In this document: in pieces, positions 34,508 to 42,740 of the stretch | Numbering within the stretch: the first letter of the stretch is position 1 | Layout of the letters: each line of letters begins with the position of its first letter | Source: CAYRYU01 sp964428355 | GTDB lineage: Bacteria; Muiribacteriota; Ozemobacteria; Ozemobacterales; Ozemobacteraceae | Assembly: GCA_964428355.1 (NCBI GenBank) | Contig: CAYRYU010000031.1 | Span: forward strand, 1 to 64,000 | Direction of reading: 5' to 3' | DNA: 64,000 nucleotides | The notes under the pieces: model-generated | Seen by the model: only the letters and a program-made list of their open reading frames with translations | Database searches by the model: none | What the model was told of the DNA's origin: nothing | Made by a program: the position numbers and the translations under genes

Positions 34508-35584
34508 TTGCCGCGTTCCAAAAAGGTGCATCCGATGCTCCTCTTCCTCATCCCCCTCCTCATGGGAATTTGCGCGTCGGCTCATGGGGCCATCTATTCC
34601 TACCGGGATGACACGGGCCGCCTTTTTCTGACCGACAATCCTCCCAACTCGAAATACAAGATCATCGTCACCACGATCAAGGACCGGGAAGGCCCGGATC
34701 TTCCCAAGAACGTCGGCAACCCGGTTCTCGCGGAGATGGCTCCACAGAAGGTTCTTCTGCCCAACGACGAGACCTTCAGCTCGATCATCAACGAAGCCGC
34801 CAAGTTCCATGGCCTGGATCCTTACCTGATCAAGGCGGTGATCAAGGTGGAATCGGATTTCGACCCGAACATCGTCTCCTCGAAGGGTGCCCAGGGGCTC
34901 ATGCAGCTCATCCCTTCCACTGCGAGATTGATGAACTGCAACGATCCCTTCGACCCCTATCAGAACATCATGGGTGGGGCGAAGTACCTGCAGGCGATGC
35001 TGTCCAAATTCCGCTCGAATCTCGATCTGGCGCTTGCAGCCTACAATGCCGGACCTGGCAGGGTCGAGCAGTATTCGGGGGTTCCCCCCTTCAGGGAGAC
35101 CCGGAACTACGTCAAGAAGGTCAACCACTATTACCGCCAGTTCAGGGCCAACCTCCCGGTAACCCGGATGGTCAGGAAGACGACGGGCTCCTTTCCGGTC
35201 CTGCCTTCGACTCTCAGCAAGAAGCTCAGCGAGGCCTACTCCGTGTATCTCGACAACAACGTGGATGGGGCGATCAGGGCCTACCAGGACATCCTGAACA
35301 TCTTTCCGCGGAACACCCAGGCGCTCTACAACCTGGCCTGCCTTCTCGACATGGAGCGAAGATACAACGAGGCAATCGATGCCTATCTCGCAGCACTCAA
35401 GGAAGACCCCTTTTTGGACAAGGCCATCTACAATCTGGCCATCATCTACGAACGCCTGGGGCATCACCGCGAGGCGATCGAAGCCTGGAAGAAATTCGTT
35501 CAGGCGACCAAGGACGAGGACAAGATCACGATGGCCGAGCGCTACGTGAAGGAACTCGAGGAGTACGTGGCTCTCAACAGGTAG
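34508..35584 (+). CDS. Lytic transglycosylase (SLT) with TPR tail
   Basis: A 358-aa exported murein-cleaving enzyme. A signal peptide (residues 1-27) is followed by a DUF4124-like strand pair (AIYSYRDDTGRLFLTDNPP), then a family 1 SLT domain (about 90-220) with catalytic Glu115 in VIKVESDFDPN, SSKGAQGLMQLIPSTA and LALAAYNAGPGRVEQY, then TPR repeats (about 235-340). The TTG at 34508 is set by GGAGG six nt upstream and gives a proper basic n-region (MPRSKKVHP). It heads a cluster with three prepilin-like genes 37 nt downstream, so it probably opens the wall for their assembly. Confidence 0.92.
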   Translation: MPRSKKVHPMLLFLIPLLMGICASAHGAIYSYRDDTGRLFLTDNPPNSKYKIIVTTIKDREGPDLPKNVGNPVLAEMAPQKVLLPNDETFSSIINEAAKFHGLDPYLIKAVIKVESDFDPNIVSSKGAQGLMQLIPSTARLMNCNDPFDPYQNIMGGAKYLQAMLSKFRSNLDLALAAYNAGPGRVEQYSGVPPFRETRNYVKKVNHYYRQFRANLPVTRMVRKTTGSFPVLPSTLSKKLSEAYSVYLDNNVDGAIRAYQDILNIFPRNTQALYNLACLLDMERRYNEAIDAYLAALKEDPFLDKAIYNLAIIYERLGHHREAIEAWKKFVQATKDEDKITMAERYVKELEEYVALNR

Positions 35585-35621
35585 ATTCCCGAAGCATGCC
35601 CGCCCGGGCAGAAGAAGGTCG

Positions 35622-36005
35622 ATGAAGAAACGAGCGAAGTCCAGAACCACCGTCGAGCTGTTGCTCTATCTGGGCATTGCGACCTTTTTCTTCTGGCCCT
35701 TCGTGCAGCTCTACCATATCCAGGCCATTCCGATCCTGGACTCGGACCGGTACCAGAAAGCCGCCGTCGCTCTCACCACGATCCTGGAAGAAGCCCTTGC
35801 GCTGCCCTTCCCCGACTCCCCACCCCCTGCGATCTTCAAGATCATCCCCGGGTTCGAGGAGGAGGGAATCACCGGTTGCGTGGAGATACTTCCGCACCCC
35901 GACTACAAGGGAATGATGCTTTATCGAGCCCACGTGAAATGGGGAATGTTCTTCCTGCGAAAAACCCTTACCCTAGAAGCAATGACCTCGAGGTCGAAAC
36001 CATGA
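35622..36005 (+). CDS. Prepilin-like protein 1
   Basis: A 127-aa protein with a short basic N-terminus (MKKRAKSR) followed by TTVELLLYLGIATFFFWPF. The Glu five residues into the hydrophobic segment matches the Glu5 of type IV pilins and pseudopilins, although the residue before the presumed cleavage site is Arg rather than Gly. The rest is a small alpha/beta periplasmic domain. Its stop overlaps the next ATG (ATGA). First of three coupled prepilin-like genes after the transglycosylase. Confidence 0.65.
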   Translation: MKKRAKSRTTVELLLYLGIATFFFWPFVQLYHIQAIPILDSDRYQKAAVALTTILEEALALPFPDSPPPAIFKIIPGFEEEGITGCVEILPHPDYKGMMLYRAHVKWGMFFLRKTLTLEAMTSRSKP

Positions 36006-36541
36006 AACAAACGGATTTCCTGCTGGAAAAGAGACGCGGTCTCATGATCTGGGAGATCGTTCTGTTCATGGTTTTCCTTGCGATCGCCGCGGGTTCCTCC
36101 GTGTTCTTCTTCTTTCTTTCCTCGAAGGACGTGAGGATCGCCCAAAACGATATCATCCTCGCCCAGAACGCGAACGTCGTTCTGGACATGATCTGCGATG
36201 ACCTCTCGAATGCGGTCCTGATCGAACGGCCCTTTGACGGGGAAGCGAAGGAGTGCTACTTTCGCAAACCTGCCCTGGGAGGCACTCTCGATCCATCCCT
36301 GGAGGTCCAGGGCTTCGTGTTCTCCGAAGGCGGCCTTTCATACGTCGTCAGGACCGGGTCGGGAACAAGCCAGATGAAATCCTACCGTGGCCTCGCGAAT
36401 CCCCTGATTTCCGGGGTCGACGCCGGAAAATTCCTCCGGCCCGACAGCCGGCTGATCCAGATCCAGATGAGGACCGCCTTCCCAGAGTCTCGTGACCTCC
36501 AGAGGAATTTTCGGCGAAGCGTTTTCCTGAGGAACCAATGA
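36002..36541 (+). CDS. Prepilin-like protein 2
   Basis: A 179-aa protein starting MKQTDFLLEKRRG, then LMIWEIVLFMVFLAIAAG: a Gly just before a hydrophobic helix with Glu at position 5, as in type II/IV prepilins. The ~140-residue periplasmic part (ILAQNANVVLDMICDDLSNA onward) looks like the GspJ/PilW-type minor pseudopilin pattern. It overlaps both neighbours by 4 nt. A minor-pilin role in a type IV pilus or type II secretion-like fibre is inferred. Confidence 0.7.
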   Translation: MKQTDFLLEKRRGLMIWEIVLFMVFLAIAAGSSVFFFFLSSKDVRIAQNDIILAQNANVVLDMICDDLSNAVLIERPFDGEAKECYFRKPALGGTLDPSLEVQGFVFSEGGLSYVVRTGSGTSQMKSYRGLANPLISGVDAGKFLRPDSRLIQIQMRTAFPESRDLQRNFRRSVFLRNQ

Positions 36542-38307
36542 AACGTTACCACAGGCTCTTCTCCCGGTCCGCCCTTCCGATCCTGATCATGATCCTTTTC
36601 ACGGGCCTGCTTTTCTCCTTCCTGCTGATCCGGATCTACCTGAGCGATCGCGATCAGGCCTATCTCCGGATCACCGTCCGACAGGCCTGTCTTGCCGCCG
36701 AGAGCGGAGTCCATTACGCCCTTCAGGGAATCCTGCGGAACTTCGTCCAGTCGGAAAAGCCCATCTCATCCTCGAACCTCCCCTCCCCGGAAGCCATTGA
36801 AGATCGCCTCCCAATGGGAAAATGGCGGCGGGTGGGCTCGGCCAGCGACGCGTTTTTCCGCCTCCTGCAGATCAAGCGGGTTCCCGGCGTGGACCGCAAG
36901 GAGACCCCCTTCGTCGACGAATCCGCTCTCTTCCAGCTCTTCGTCGAAGGCCGCTCGGGGAAGAACCTCTACCGCTCCTCCGCCGTCTTCGAGATTGCGG
37001 AACCCCTCAAACGGTTTGCCGTGTTCAACAGCCTGAACGAATACTATTACGGGACCCCGCTCCAGCCCTGGATCGCGGAAGCCGGGGGTGTTCCAGCCTT
37101 CTACCAGGCGAATCAGGGAACCTTCGATTCCGGAGCCATCTCGCTGCGTGGGGTGTGCAACAGCCCGGAGCTTCTGGTGAAGATGTTTTCGCCGGAAGGT
37201 TCCGATCCTTTCCTGACGGCGTCTGGAGAGAAATCCTCGAGGGGGAACTACGGCCGAATCTTTGGTCGTGGAGGAAAATCCCCCTGCCAGGGCCCCCTCG
37301 GATGTTCCACCCCCCTGATCGTTGACGATCACACATTCTTCGGTCCCATCCTGACCTCGTTCTACCTGTACCGGCGGGGAAGCTACAAACCCACGGTCCA
37401 GATGGACCAGACCGCGATCGCTCTTGCCTCGAGCCGCAGGATCCAGCAGGCATCCAACAATATCGAGGGGGATATGCCTTCGGGGATCCTCGTGGACCGT
37501 GACTCCCCGGGAAAACCGACCTTTGCTATGAGCTGGCTTCCCGACTTCGATGCTCTCGAGAAGATGGCCCGGAAGGACGGGATCTACATAGACGAGCAGG
37601 GCCGGGGCTTTCTGCGCGGGGAACCCAACGGCGTCGATTATCACTTCGGAACCCACGAGCGCTATTCCGAAACCTACCTCTCCCCGACTTCGACGAAGCT
37701 CGAACAGGACCACAGCAAGGAAGGTTTCATCGTTCTCTCGACTCCCACACGTTATGGGGAGATCAACAACCTCGACGCCAAAGCCCTGGGCGGAGCCAGG
37801 ATCATCTTCTCCGAAAACACCGTCTTCCTGCGGGGAGACATCGGCGGGGACCTCGTGATCGTCACCCCCAGGCATATCCTGCTCACTGGTTCCACGAACG
37901 TCGACCTTCCTTTCAACCTGTTCCTCGTTCCCCGCGAGGGGGTCGGAATCTCCACCACCGATCTCGAGGAATACATTTCGAACAACAATCCGGATCTGGG
38001 TTTCATCACTGCCGCCAAAACGTGGATCGTGAAAGCCCTCATCTACAAACCGGGGGCCGGGTGGTATGGAACATGGTCAAGGCCGCAGGAAGCGGGCGGA
38101 CCCGTCATTCCTATGGGGTTTCTCGGGTCCAGAATCCTATCGATCACCATCCTGGGCGGCTGCATCGAGGGGAACATCAACAGGTGGGTTTCCCACGCCG
38201 CCACCGATGGGATCGTGGTGAAGTGGGACCCCAGCTGCACCGATCGGCTTCCCGTGAAACCCGTCCATATCAACCTGATGAAGACGAGCACCGTCCGGAC
38301 CCAGTGA
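36538..38307 (+). CDS. Large membrane-anchored protein of the prepilin-like cluster
   Basis: A 589-aa protein with a single N-terminal helix (ALPILIMILFTGLLFSFLLI, residues 12-31) followed by LRITVRQACLAAESGVHYALQ, which matches the PilX/GspK-like N-terminal pattern in which AAESG-type sequence follows the membrane helix. The ~550-residue external part is beta-rich with many turns; I recognise no domain. It overlaps prepilin-like protein 2 by 4 nt. Probably the large minor-pilin or tip subunit of the same fibre. The gene ends 20 nt from the convergent helicase stop. Confidence 0.7.
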   Translation: MKRYHRLFSRSALPILIMILFTGLLFSFLLIRIYLSDRDQAYLRITVRQACLAAESGVHYALQGILRNFVQSEKPISSSNLPSPEAIEDRLPMGKWRRVGSASDAFFRLLQIKRVPGVDRKETPFVDESALFQLFVEGRSGKNLYRSSAVFEIAEPLKRFAVFNSLNEYYYGTPLQPWIAEAGGVPAFYQANQGTFDSGAISLRGVCNSPELLVKMFSPEGSDPFLTASGEKSSRGNYGRIFGRGGKSPCQGPLGCSTPLIVDDHTFFGPILTSFYLYRRGSYKPTVQMDQTAIALASSRRIQQASNNIEGDMPSGILVDRDSPGKPTFAMSWLPDFDALEKMARKDGIYIDEQGRGFLRGEPNGVDYHFGTHERYSETYLSPTSTKLEQDHSKEGFIVLSTPTRYGEINNLDAKALGGARIIFSENTVFLRGDIGGDLVIVTPRHILLTGSTNVDLPFNLFLVPREGVGISTTDLEEYISNNNPDLGFITAAKTWIVKALIYKPGAGWYGTWSRPQEAGGPVIPMGFLGSRILSITILGGCIEGNINRWVSHAATDGIVVKWDPSCTDRLPVKPVHINLMKTSTVRTQ

Positions 38308-38327
38308 CCCGGTAACCCCTTGCCGAC

Positions 38328-40577
38328 TCATCTTTCCCTGGGTTTCCCCCTGCGCAGAGGATGCCCGGTTCCCGCCGGAGCAGGGCGGTTTTCCTGACCA
38401 TCCCGACGGAAGAAAGGACGAGGGCGCTTTTCTGAACCGGTTTCGGCGGGGGAAGTGACTTTCCTGGTGAAAGTCCGATGCGACGGCCCGGAATCCGATC
38501 GTTTCCCGGTTTCCCGGCTTCCGCCTTCCTCATTTCCTTTTCTCTTGAAGTCAGGTCGGGGCTCGGAATGAGCTTTCACCCCATGGGGCCTTTCGGAATC
38601 GAATCTTTTCCGGGGTCGCTCCGCCTTGCGGGAGGACCGCTCTTCAGGAACACCCGCCTGGTCGGACGTTCCAGCCTCGGGGCGGGCGGGCTTCTCCTCG
38701 GGTCGGTTCCCGGGCCTGTTCCTGGGGGGGCGGTCGATGAACGGAGAGATGTTCATGTTCTTCCCGCAGATCCTGGCGGTCTGGAGAACGGTCAGGAGCT
38801 CCTGGGGGAAGTCCGCGGGGAGATCGACCGTGCAGAACCTCTCGAAAATGTTGATCTTTCCGATGATCTTGCTCTCCAGGCCGGTTTCTCCTGCGATGGC
38901 ACCAACGATGTTTCCGGGTTGTACAAAGTCCCGTCGGCCGACTTCGATCCGGAACCGTGCCATTCCCTCCTCGACGGGGGGGAGCTCACGGGACTTTCCC
39001 GGCTTCTCCGATGGTTTCACGCGGTCCGCACGTTCGAAGGGCGGCCTTTCGCGTTTGGGAGTGGGTTCCCCATCGGTTGAAAAACCACCCGAAGTTCCCC
39101 TCTGGGCCCTCTGAGCCCTCTGCGACCTCTGTGGCTTTCCCCGCTCTCTTTCGTCCGAAATTGGCGGATCCTGGTCGCCAGGCAGTTCCCCCATCTGAGG
39201 TTGGTCTCCGGGGAACCGGTATCTCGGTTTCACCAGAAGCGGAACGCTGCCCTGAGCCATTTTTCCCAGGGCCGCGGCCAGATCGAGCGGCGCGATGTTC
39301 ATTTCCCCGCTGAGTTTTTCCACCAGTTCGCGGAAGAAAGCCAGGTCATCGGCCCCGAGGGTCTCGGTGATCCGGGCTTTGAACGTGGCGATGCGTTTCT
39401 CGTTTACAAGTTCCACACTGGGAATCTTCATGGGCTCGATCTTCTGGCGGGTGGCCCGCTCGATGATCTGAAGGATCCGCCGCTCCCGTGGAGAGACGAA
39501 GAGGATGGCCTCCCCGCTGCGACCGGCCCGGCCGGTGCGTCCGATGCGATGGACATAGGCCTCGGCGTCGTAGGGGACATCGTAATTGATCACGTGGCTG
39601 ATCCGGTCGACATCCAGTCCCCGAGCCGCGACATCGGTGGCGATAAGGATGTTCAGCTTTCCGGACCTGAGCTGATCGATCGTGCGCTCGCGCTGGGACT
39701 GCGGGATGTCGCCGTTCAGGGCGACGGACGCGAACCCGCGTGCGTTCAGTTTCTCGGACAATTCGAGGGTCTCGTTCTTGGTACGGACGAAGATGAGAAC
39801 GGCATCGAATGGCTCCACTTCGAGGATCCGGGTCAGGGCATCCAGCTTGTGGAAACCGCTCACGATCCAGTAGCGTTGCCTGGTCGCTTCCACCGTCGCG
39901 GTCCTGGCCTTGATGATGATCTCTTCCGGTTCCTTGAGATACTTTTTGGCGATGGCCCGGATCGGTGGGGGGAGGGTCGCGGAGAACAGGGCGATCTGCC
40001 GCGAAGGGGGAGTATGTTCGAGAATCCACTCGATGTCTTCCTTGAACCCCATGCGAAGCATTTCGTCGGCTTCATCGATCACCAGGGTGGTCAGGGCTTC
40101 GAGCTTCAGGGAACCCCGCTCGAGGTGATCCATGATCCTGCCAGGGGTCCCGACGATCACGTGAGCCCCGCGGTTCAGGCCCCGGAACTGGCCCCCGTAC
40201 TCCTGGCCTCCGTAGATCGCCAGGACATGAAAGCCCGGAAGGAACACCGCATATTCCTGGAAGGCCTCCGAAACCTGGATGGCCAGCTCACGCGTGGGTG
40301 TCAGGACCAGGACCTGGGGTTCCGTTCGGTTCAGGACGATTTTTGAAAGGAGCGGGAAGGCGAACGCCGCCGTTTTCCCCGTGCCGGTCTGGGCCTGGCC
40401 CAGGACGTCCCCACCGTTCAGGATCCGGGGAATCATGATCGCCTGGATGGGGGTGGGAAGCTCGTACCCGACCTTTTCGATCACGCGCTGGATCGGTTCG
40501 ATGAGATTCAGGTCCTTGAAACTGGTGACCGGAAGAGGTTCTTCGATGCTGGTGGCAACATGGGGTTTCGTAGTCAT
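38328..40577 (-). CDS. DEAD-box RNA helicase with DbpA-type domain
   Basis: A 749-aa RNA helicase. Q motif near FKDLNLIEPIQRV, motif I AQTGTGKT, Ia PTRELA, II VIDEADEML, III FSATLPP, IV VLIFVRTKNET, V ATDVAARGLDVDR and VI HRIGRTGRAG. A basic linker (about 470-540) leads to a DbpA/CsdA-type RRM-like domain (550-625, FRIEVGRRDFVQPGNIVG), then a long Arg/Pro/Lys-rich tail. The linker contains RSQRAQRAQRG, encoded by a 9-bp tandem repeat of a dispersed family. The closest role is CsdA/DeaD-like ribosome assembly or cold-shock RNA remodelling. AAAGGAG precedes the ATG. Confidence 0.95.
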   Translation of the reverse strand: MTTKPHVATSIEEPLPVTSFKDLNLIEPIQRVIEKVGYELPTPIQAIMIPRILNGGDVLGQAQTGTGKTAAFAFPLLSKIVLNRTEPQVLVLTPTRELAIQVSEAFQEYAVFLPGFHVLAIYGGQEYGGQFRGLNRGAHVIVGTPGRIMDHLERGSLKLEALTTLVIDEADEMLRMGFKEDIEWILEHTPPSRQIALFSATLPPPIRAIAKKYLKEPEEIIIKARTATVEATRQRYWIVSGFHKLDALTRILEVEPFDAVLIFVRTKNETLELSEKLNARGFASVALNGDIPQSQRERTIDQLRSGKLNILIATDVAARGLDVDRISHVINYDVPYDAEAYVHRIGRTGRAGRSGEAILFVSPRERRILQIIERATRQKIEPMKIPSVELVNEKRIATFKARITETLGADDLAFFRELVEKLSGEMNIAPLDLAAALGKMAQGSVPLLVKPRYRFPGDQPQMGELPGDQDPPISDERERGKPQRSQRAQRAQRGTSGGFSTDGEPTPKRERPPFERADRVKPSEKPGKSRELPPVEEGMARFRIEVGRRDFVQPGNIVGAIAGETGLESKIIGKINIFERFCTVDLPADFPQELLTVLQTARICGKNMNISPFIDRPPRNRPGNRPEEKPARPEAGTSDQAGVPEERSSRKAERPRKRFDSERPHGVKAHSEPRPDFKRKGNEEGGSRETGKRSDSGPSHRTFTRKVTSPAETGSEKRPRPFFRRDGQENRPAPAGTGHPLRRGKPRER
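39099..39136. repeat. 9-bp tandem repeat (CCTCTGnnn x4) inside the helicase gene
   Basis: CCTCTGGGC, CCTCTGAGC, CCTCTGCGA and CCTCTGTGG follow each other. The last unit equals the core of the repeats at 9721 and 34371. Read on the minus strand it encodes QRSQRAQRAQRG in a disordered linker. Confidence 0.75.
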
Positions 40578-40763
40578 GGCAACTCCTTTATCCCTATGGA
40601 TGAGCCGAAAGAGACCAGGATCATCGTCAGGCAGGAGCTTCCCAACAGAAGAAGACCATGAGACCGCGCCCTGGAGCGAAGACTGATATCAGCGGCGACG
40701 TCCGATGCGGCAAGGCATCGAAAACGTATTCGACAACGACGTTCACAAAACCGGGAAAGAAGC

Positions 40764-40793
40764 ATTCTAGCACGATTTTCTCCCCCTGTCGAA
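40764..40793 (-). promoter_or_regulatory. Promoter and long leader of the helicase gene
   Basis: On the minus strand, TTCGAC (40793-40788), 18-bp spacer and TGC-TAGAAT (-10 at 40769-40764). It would give a ~180-nt 5' untranslated leader before the ATG at 40577, as in cold-shock helicase mRNAs. Confidence 0.5.
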
Positions 40794-40831
40794 CGTAAAT
40801 CCCCCTCCAAGGCAAATCGACCGTCAGTCTA

Positions 40832-41806
40832 TCAGGAACCCAATTTTTCTACCGGCGTGCCGGACATGACCGCCCCCCCGGCAATCACCCTGCAGAAAAC
40901 CCCTTCGGTGGGAAGGAGCCGCTTCCCATGGAAAGAATAATGGTGGGGCTTGGTTTCCTTTCCAATCTGGGTCACTTCCAGGATGGCGGCTCCGATCCGA
41001 AGCCGGTCCCCCATGTGGAGAGTGGAGAGATCGATCCCCTCGGTCTGGATGTTCTCGGCGAAATCCCCCGGTTTCGCTGCGGGATGGTGGGTGGAATTGA
41101 ACCGGGAAACGCTCTCGGACATCAGGAGGCTGATTTGCCTGACTGTTCCAGCATGCGCATCTCCTTCGAGTCCCTGGTCAACCAGTAACGCGCACTCGGC
41201 GACCGGTTCCTTTGCAGTTCCCACCCGGGGGGAGATGCAAACGCAGACCACACGGCCTGTGACGGACGAGGGGGTGAGGGGCTCCGACGTGGTTGGCGGG
41301 GATAGGGTTTCCGAAAAACGGTCATCAGCCACGACCTTGCCGTTCCGGTGGGCCGCGGTCGCATACCATCCGATCCTTTCGACGGGATGGTGGTCGAAAT
41401 CGGGCACGTACGGCTTGATGTCCAGGAGCGGGGTTCCGTCCAGCATGTCCGCTCCGAGAAAATGGATCATCCCGTCCTCGATGTCTTGCACCCTTACGAT
41501 GCTCATCCCGATCGGGTTGGGCCGTTTTGGAGAGCGCGTGGAGAAGATCCCGTGCTCGCGATCGTCAAGATAGGGGACGACCTTCATCGCCCCTTCGCGG
41601 ATTTTGTGGAGATGGTAGATCAGGAACACGTGGCTGAACCCTTCCAGGTCGCAGAGTCCTTCCCGGAACTCGGGAAAAACCTCGGCGATGCCCGGCTCGC
41701 TCCGGGCTCTCGCCGATTGGATAGGCGTTCCCGCCTGGTCCTTGAACCGGGTGGATAATCTTCCAATCGGGCGGAAGACAACTCCCTTTTCAGCGGGCTC
41801 GTTCAC
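40832..41806 (-). CDS. trmO: TrmO-type tRNA methyltransferase fused to a MOSC domain
   Basis: A 324-aa two-domain protein. Residues 5-150 are the UPF0066/TrmO domain, which N6-methylates t6A37 of tRNA with SAM: FRPIGRLSTRF, FSHVFLIYHLHK, GIFSTRSPKRPNPIG and LDGTPLLDIKPYVP. Residues ~185-320 are a MOSC domain (VCISPRVGTAKEP, DQGLEGDAHAG, GDFAENIQTEGIDL, GAILEVTQIGKE), the fold of molybdenum-cofactor sulfurase C-termini and YiiM. The start is GTG 41806, set by AAAGGAGG. The MOSC part suggests an additional sulfur or molybdopterin function; the symbol applies to the first domain only. Confidence 0.9.
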   Translation of the reverse strand: MNEPAEKGVVFRPIGRLSTRFKDQAGTPIQSARARSEPGIAEVFPEFREGLCDLEGFSHVFLIYHLHKIREGAMKVVPYLDDREHGIFSTRSPKRPNPIGMSIVRVQDIEDGMIHFLGADMLDGTPLLDIKPYVPDFDHHPVERIGWYATAAHRNGKVVADDRFSETLSPPTTSEPLTPSSVTGRVVCVCISPRVGTAKEPVAECALLVDQGLEGDAHAGTVRQISLLMSESVSRFNSTHHPAAKPGDFAENIQTEGIDLSTLHMGDRLRIGAAILEVTQIGKETKPHHYSFHGKRLLPTEGVFCRVIAGGAVMSGTPVEKLGS

Positions 41807-41851
41807 ACTCCACCTCCTTTGGATCGCCGACAAACCCCGTTTGTCGGAACC

Positions 41852-42493
41852 TCAATTCCTTCTGGCGACGAGGGTGTCCTGCATCAGATTGTGGTGCTCC
41901 TCGATCCGGAACCCCAACGCCGCAAGGCAGTTCCCGGCTTCCAGCAGCGTATGGGGGCCGGTGTCGTGATGGCCTCCCTCCCCCTCGTGTATCCCTTCCA
42001 TCACCTTGAAACCGTGGGCGTTGAAGTCGCTCACGACGATCCTTCCTGAAGGTTTCAGGACCCTTGCCATCTCGCGGCAAACAGGGTCGAGAGCGGCGAG
42101 ATGGTGGATAACGTTCACGGAACACACCAGATCGAACGAGGAGTCAGGGAACGGCATCGATTCGGCGTTCGCAACCTCGAGCCTGACCTGCGTTTCCAGG
42201 CCGTGATACCTCAGGTGGAGCCTCGCGAAGTGCTGGTCTTCCGGCTTGACATCGATCGAGGTGATGCTTGCCCCCTCCTTTGCCAGCGCCAGGGAAAAAT
42301 GGCCCTTCCCGGTCCCGACCTCGAGAATCTTTCCGGTGAGGGGTTTGGCCTTGTCGATGACGAAAGCCCTCTCCTGCTCGATATCGTATCCGTGTTCCAG
42401 GAACTTCGTCCGGCGCTCGAGATACTTTCGGTGGCTGGCTTCCGCCTCCTCGCCCGCGTGTCGGGATGATGGTCCATCAAATGGCTCGCTCAT
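41852..42493 (-). CDS. SAM-dependent class I methyltransferase
   Basis: A 213-aa Methyltransf_11-type protein. Motif I is GKILEVGTGKGHFSLAL, the acidic residue after strand 2 is SITSIDVKPE, motif II NAESMPFPDSSFDLV, and SVNVIHHLAALDPVCREMARVLKPSGRIVVSDF covers motif III. These are UbiE-like proportions. The start is ATG 42493 after GAGGAAG. It lies 45 nt upstream of the TrmO-MOSC gene on the same strand, so they may be cotranscribed. Substrate unknown. Confidence 0.88.
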   Translation of the reverse strand: MSEPFDGPSSRHAGEEAEASHRKYLERRTKFLEHGYDIEQERAFVIDKAKPLTGKILEVGTGKGHFSLALAKEGASITSIDVKPEDQHFARLHLRYHGLETQVRLEVANAESMPFPDSSFDLVCSVNVIHHLAALDPVCREMARVLKPSGRIVVSDFNAHGFKVMEGIHEGEGGHHDTGPHTLLEAGNCLAALGFRIEEHHNLMQDTLVARRN

Positions 42494-42740
42494 TTTTGTC
42501 TTCCTCACATGAAACTCGGATCGTTCCGGGAAGGCGGTGAAATCTATCCCGCCTGCCACTCTCCCGAAAGACCCTCCTGGGAGCTTCCCCAGTTGGCCGA
42601 AGTCGAGAATACCACTTTTTTCCCCCGGATTGTTCCGAAATCAGCTCCCATTTGGTTGATCTTTCCTGGAGAAAAGCTTTAGGATTTTCGCATGGAGAGA
42701 TCCATCTCCATTTCTCCGGATCAAGGAGGGGGCGAGCGGA

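Noticed and set aside
39201..40346. 381-codon open frame antisense to the DEAD-box helicase
   Set aside because: All helicase motifs lie on the minus strand; the antisense frame has no domain content.
40574..40810. 78-codon minus-strand frame upstream of the helicase
   Set aside because: Arg/Ser/Leu-rich with no ribosome site; better explained as the helicase 5' leader.
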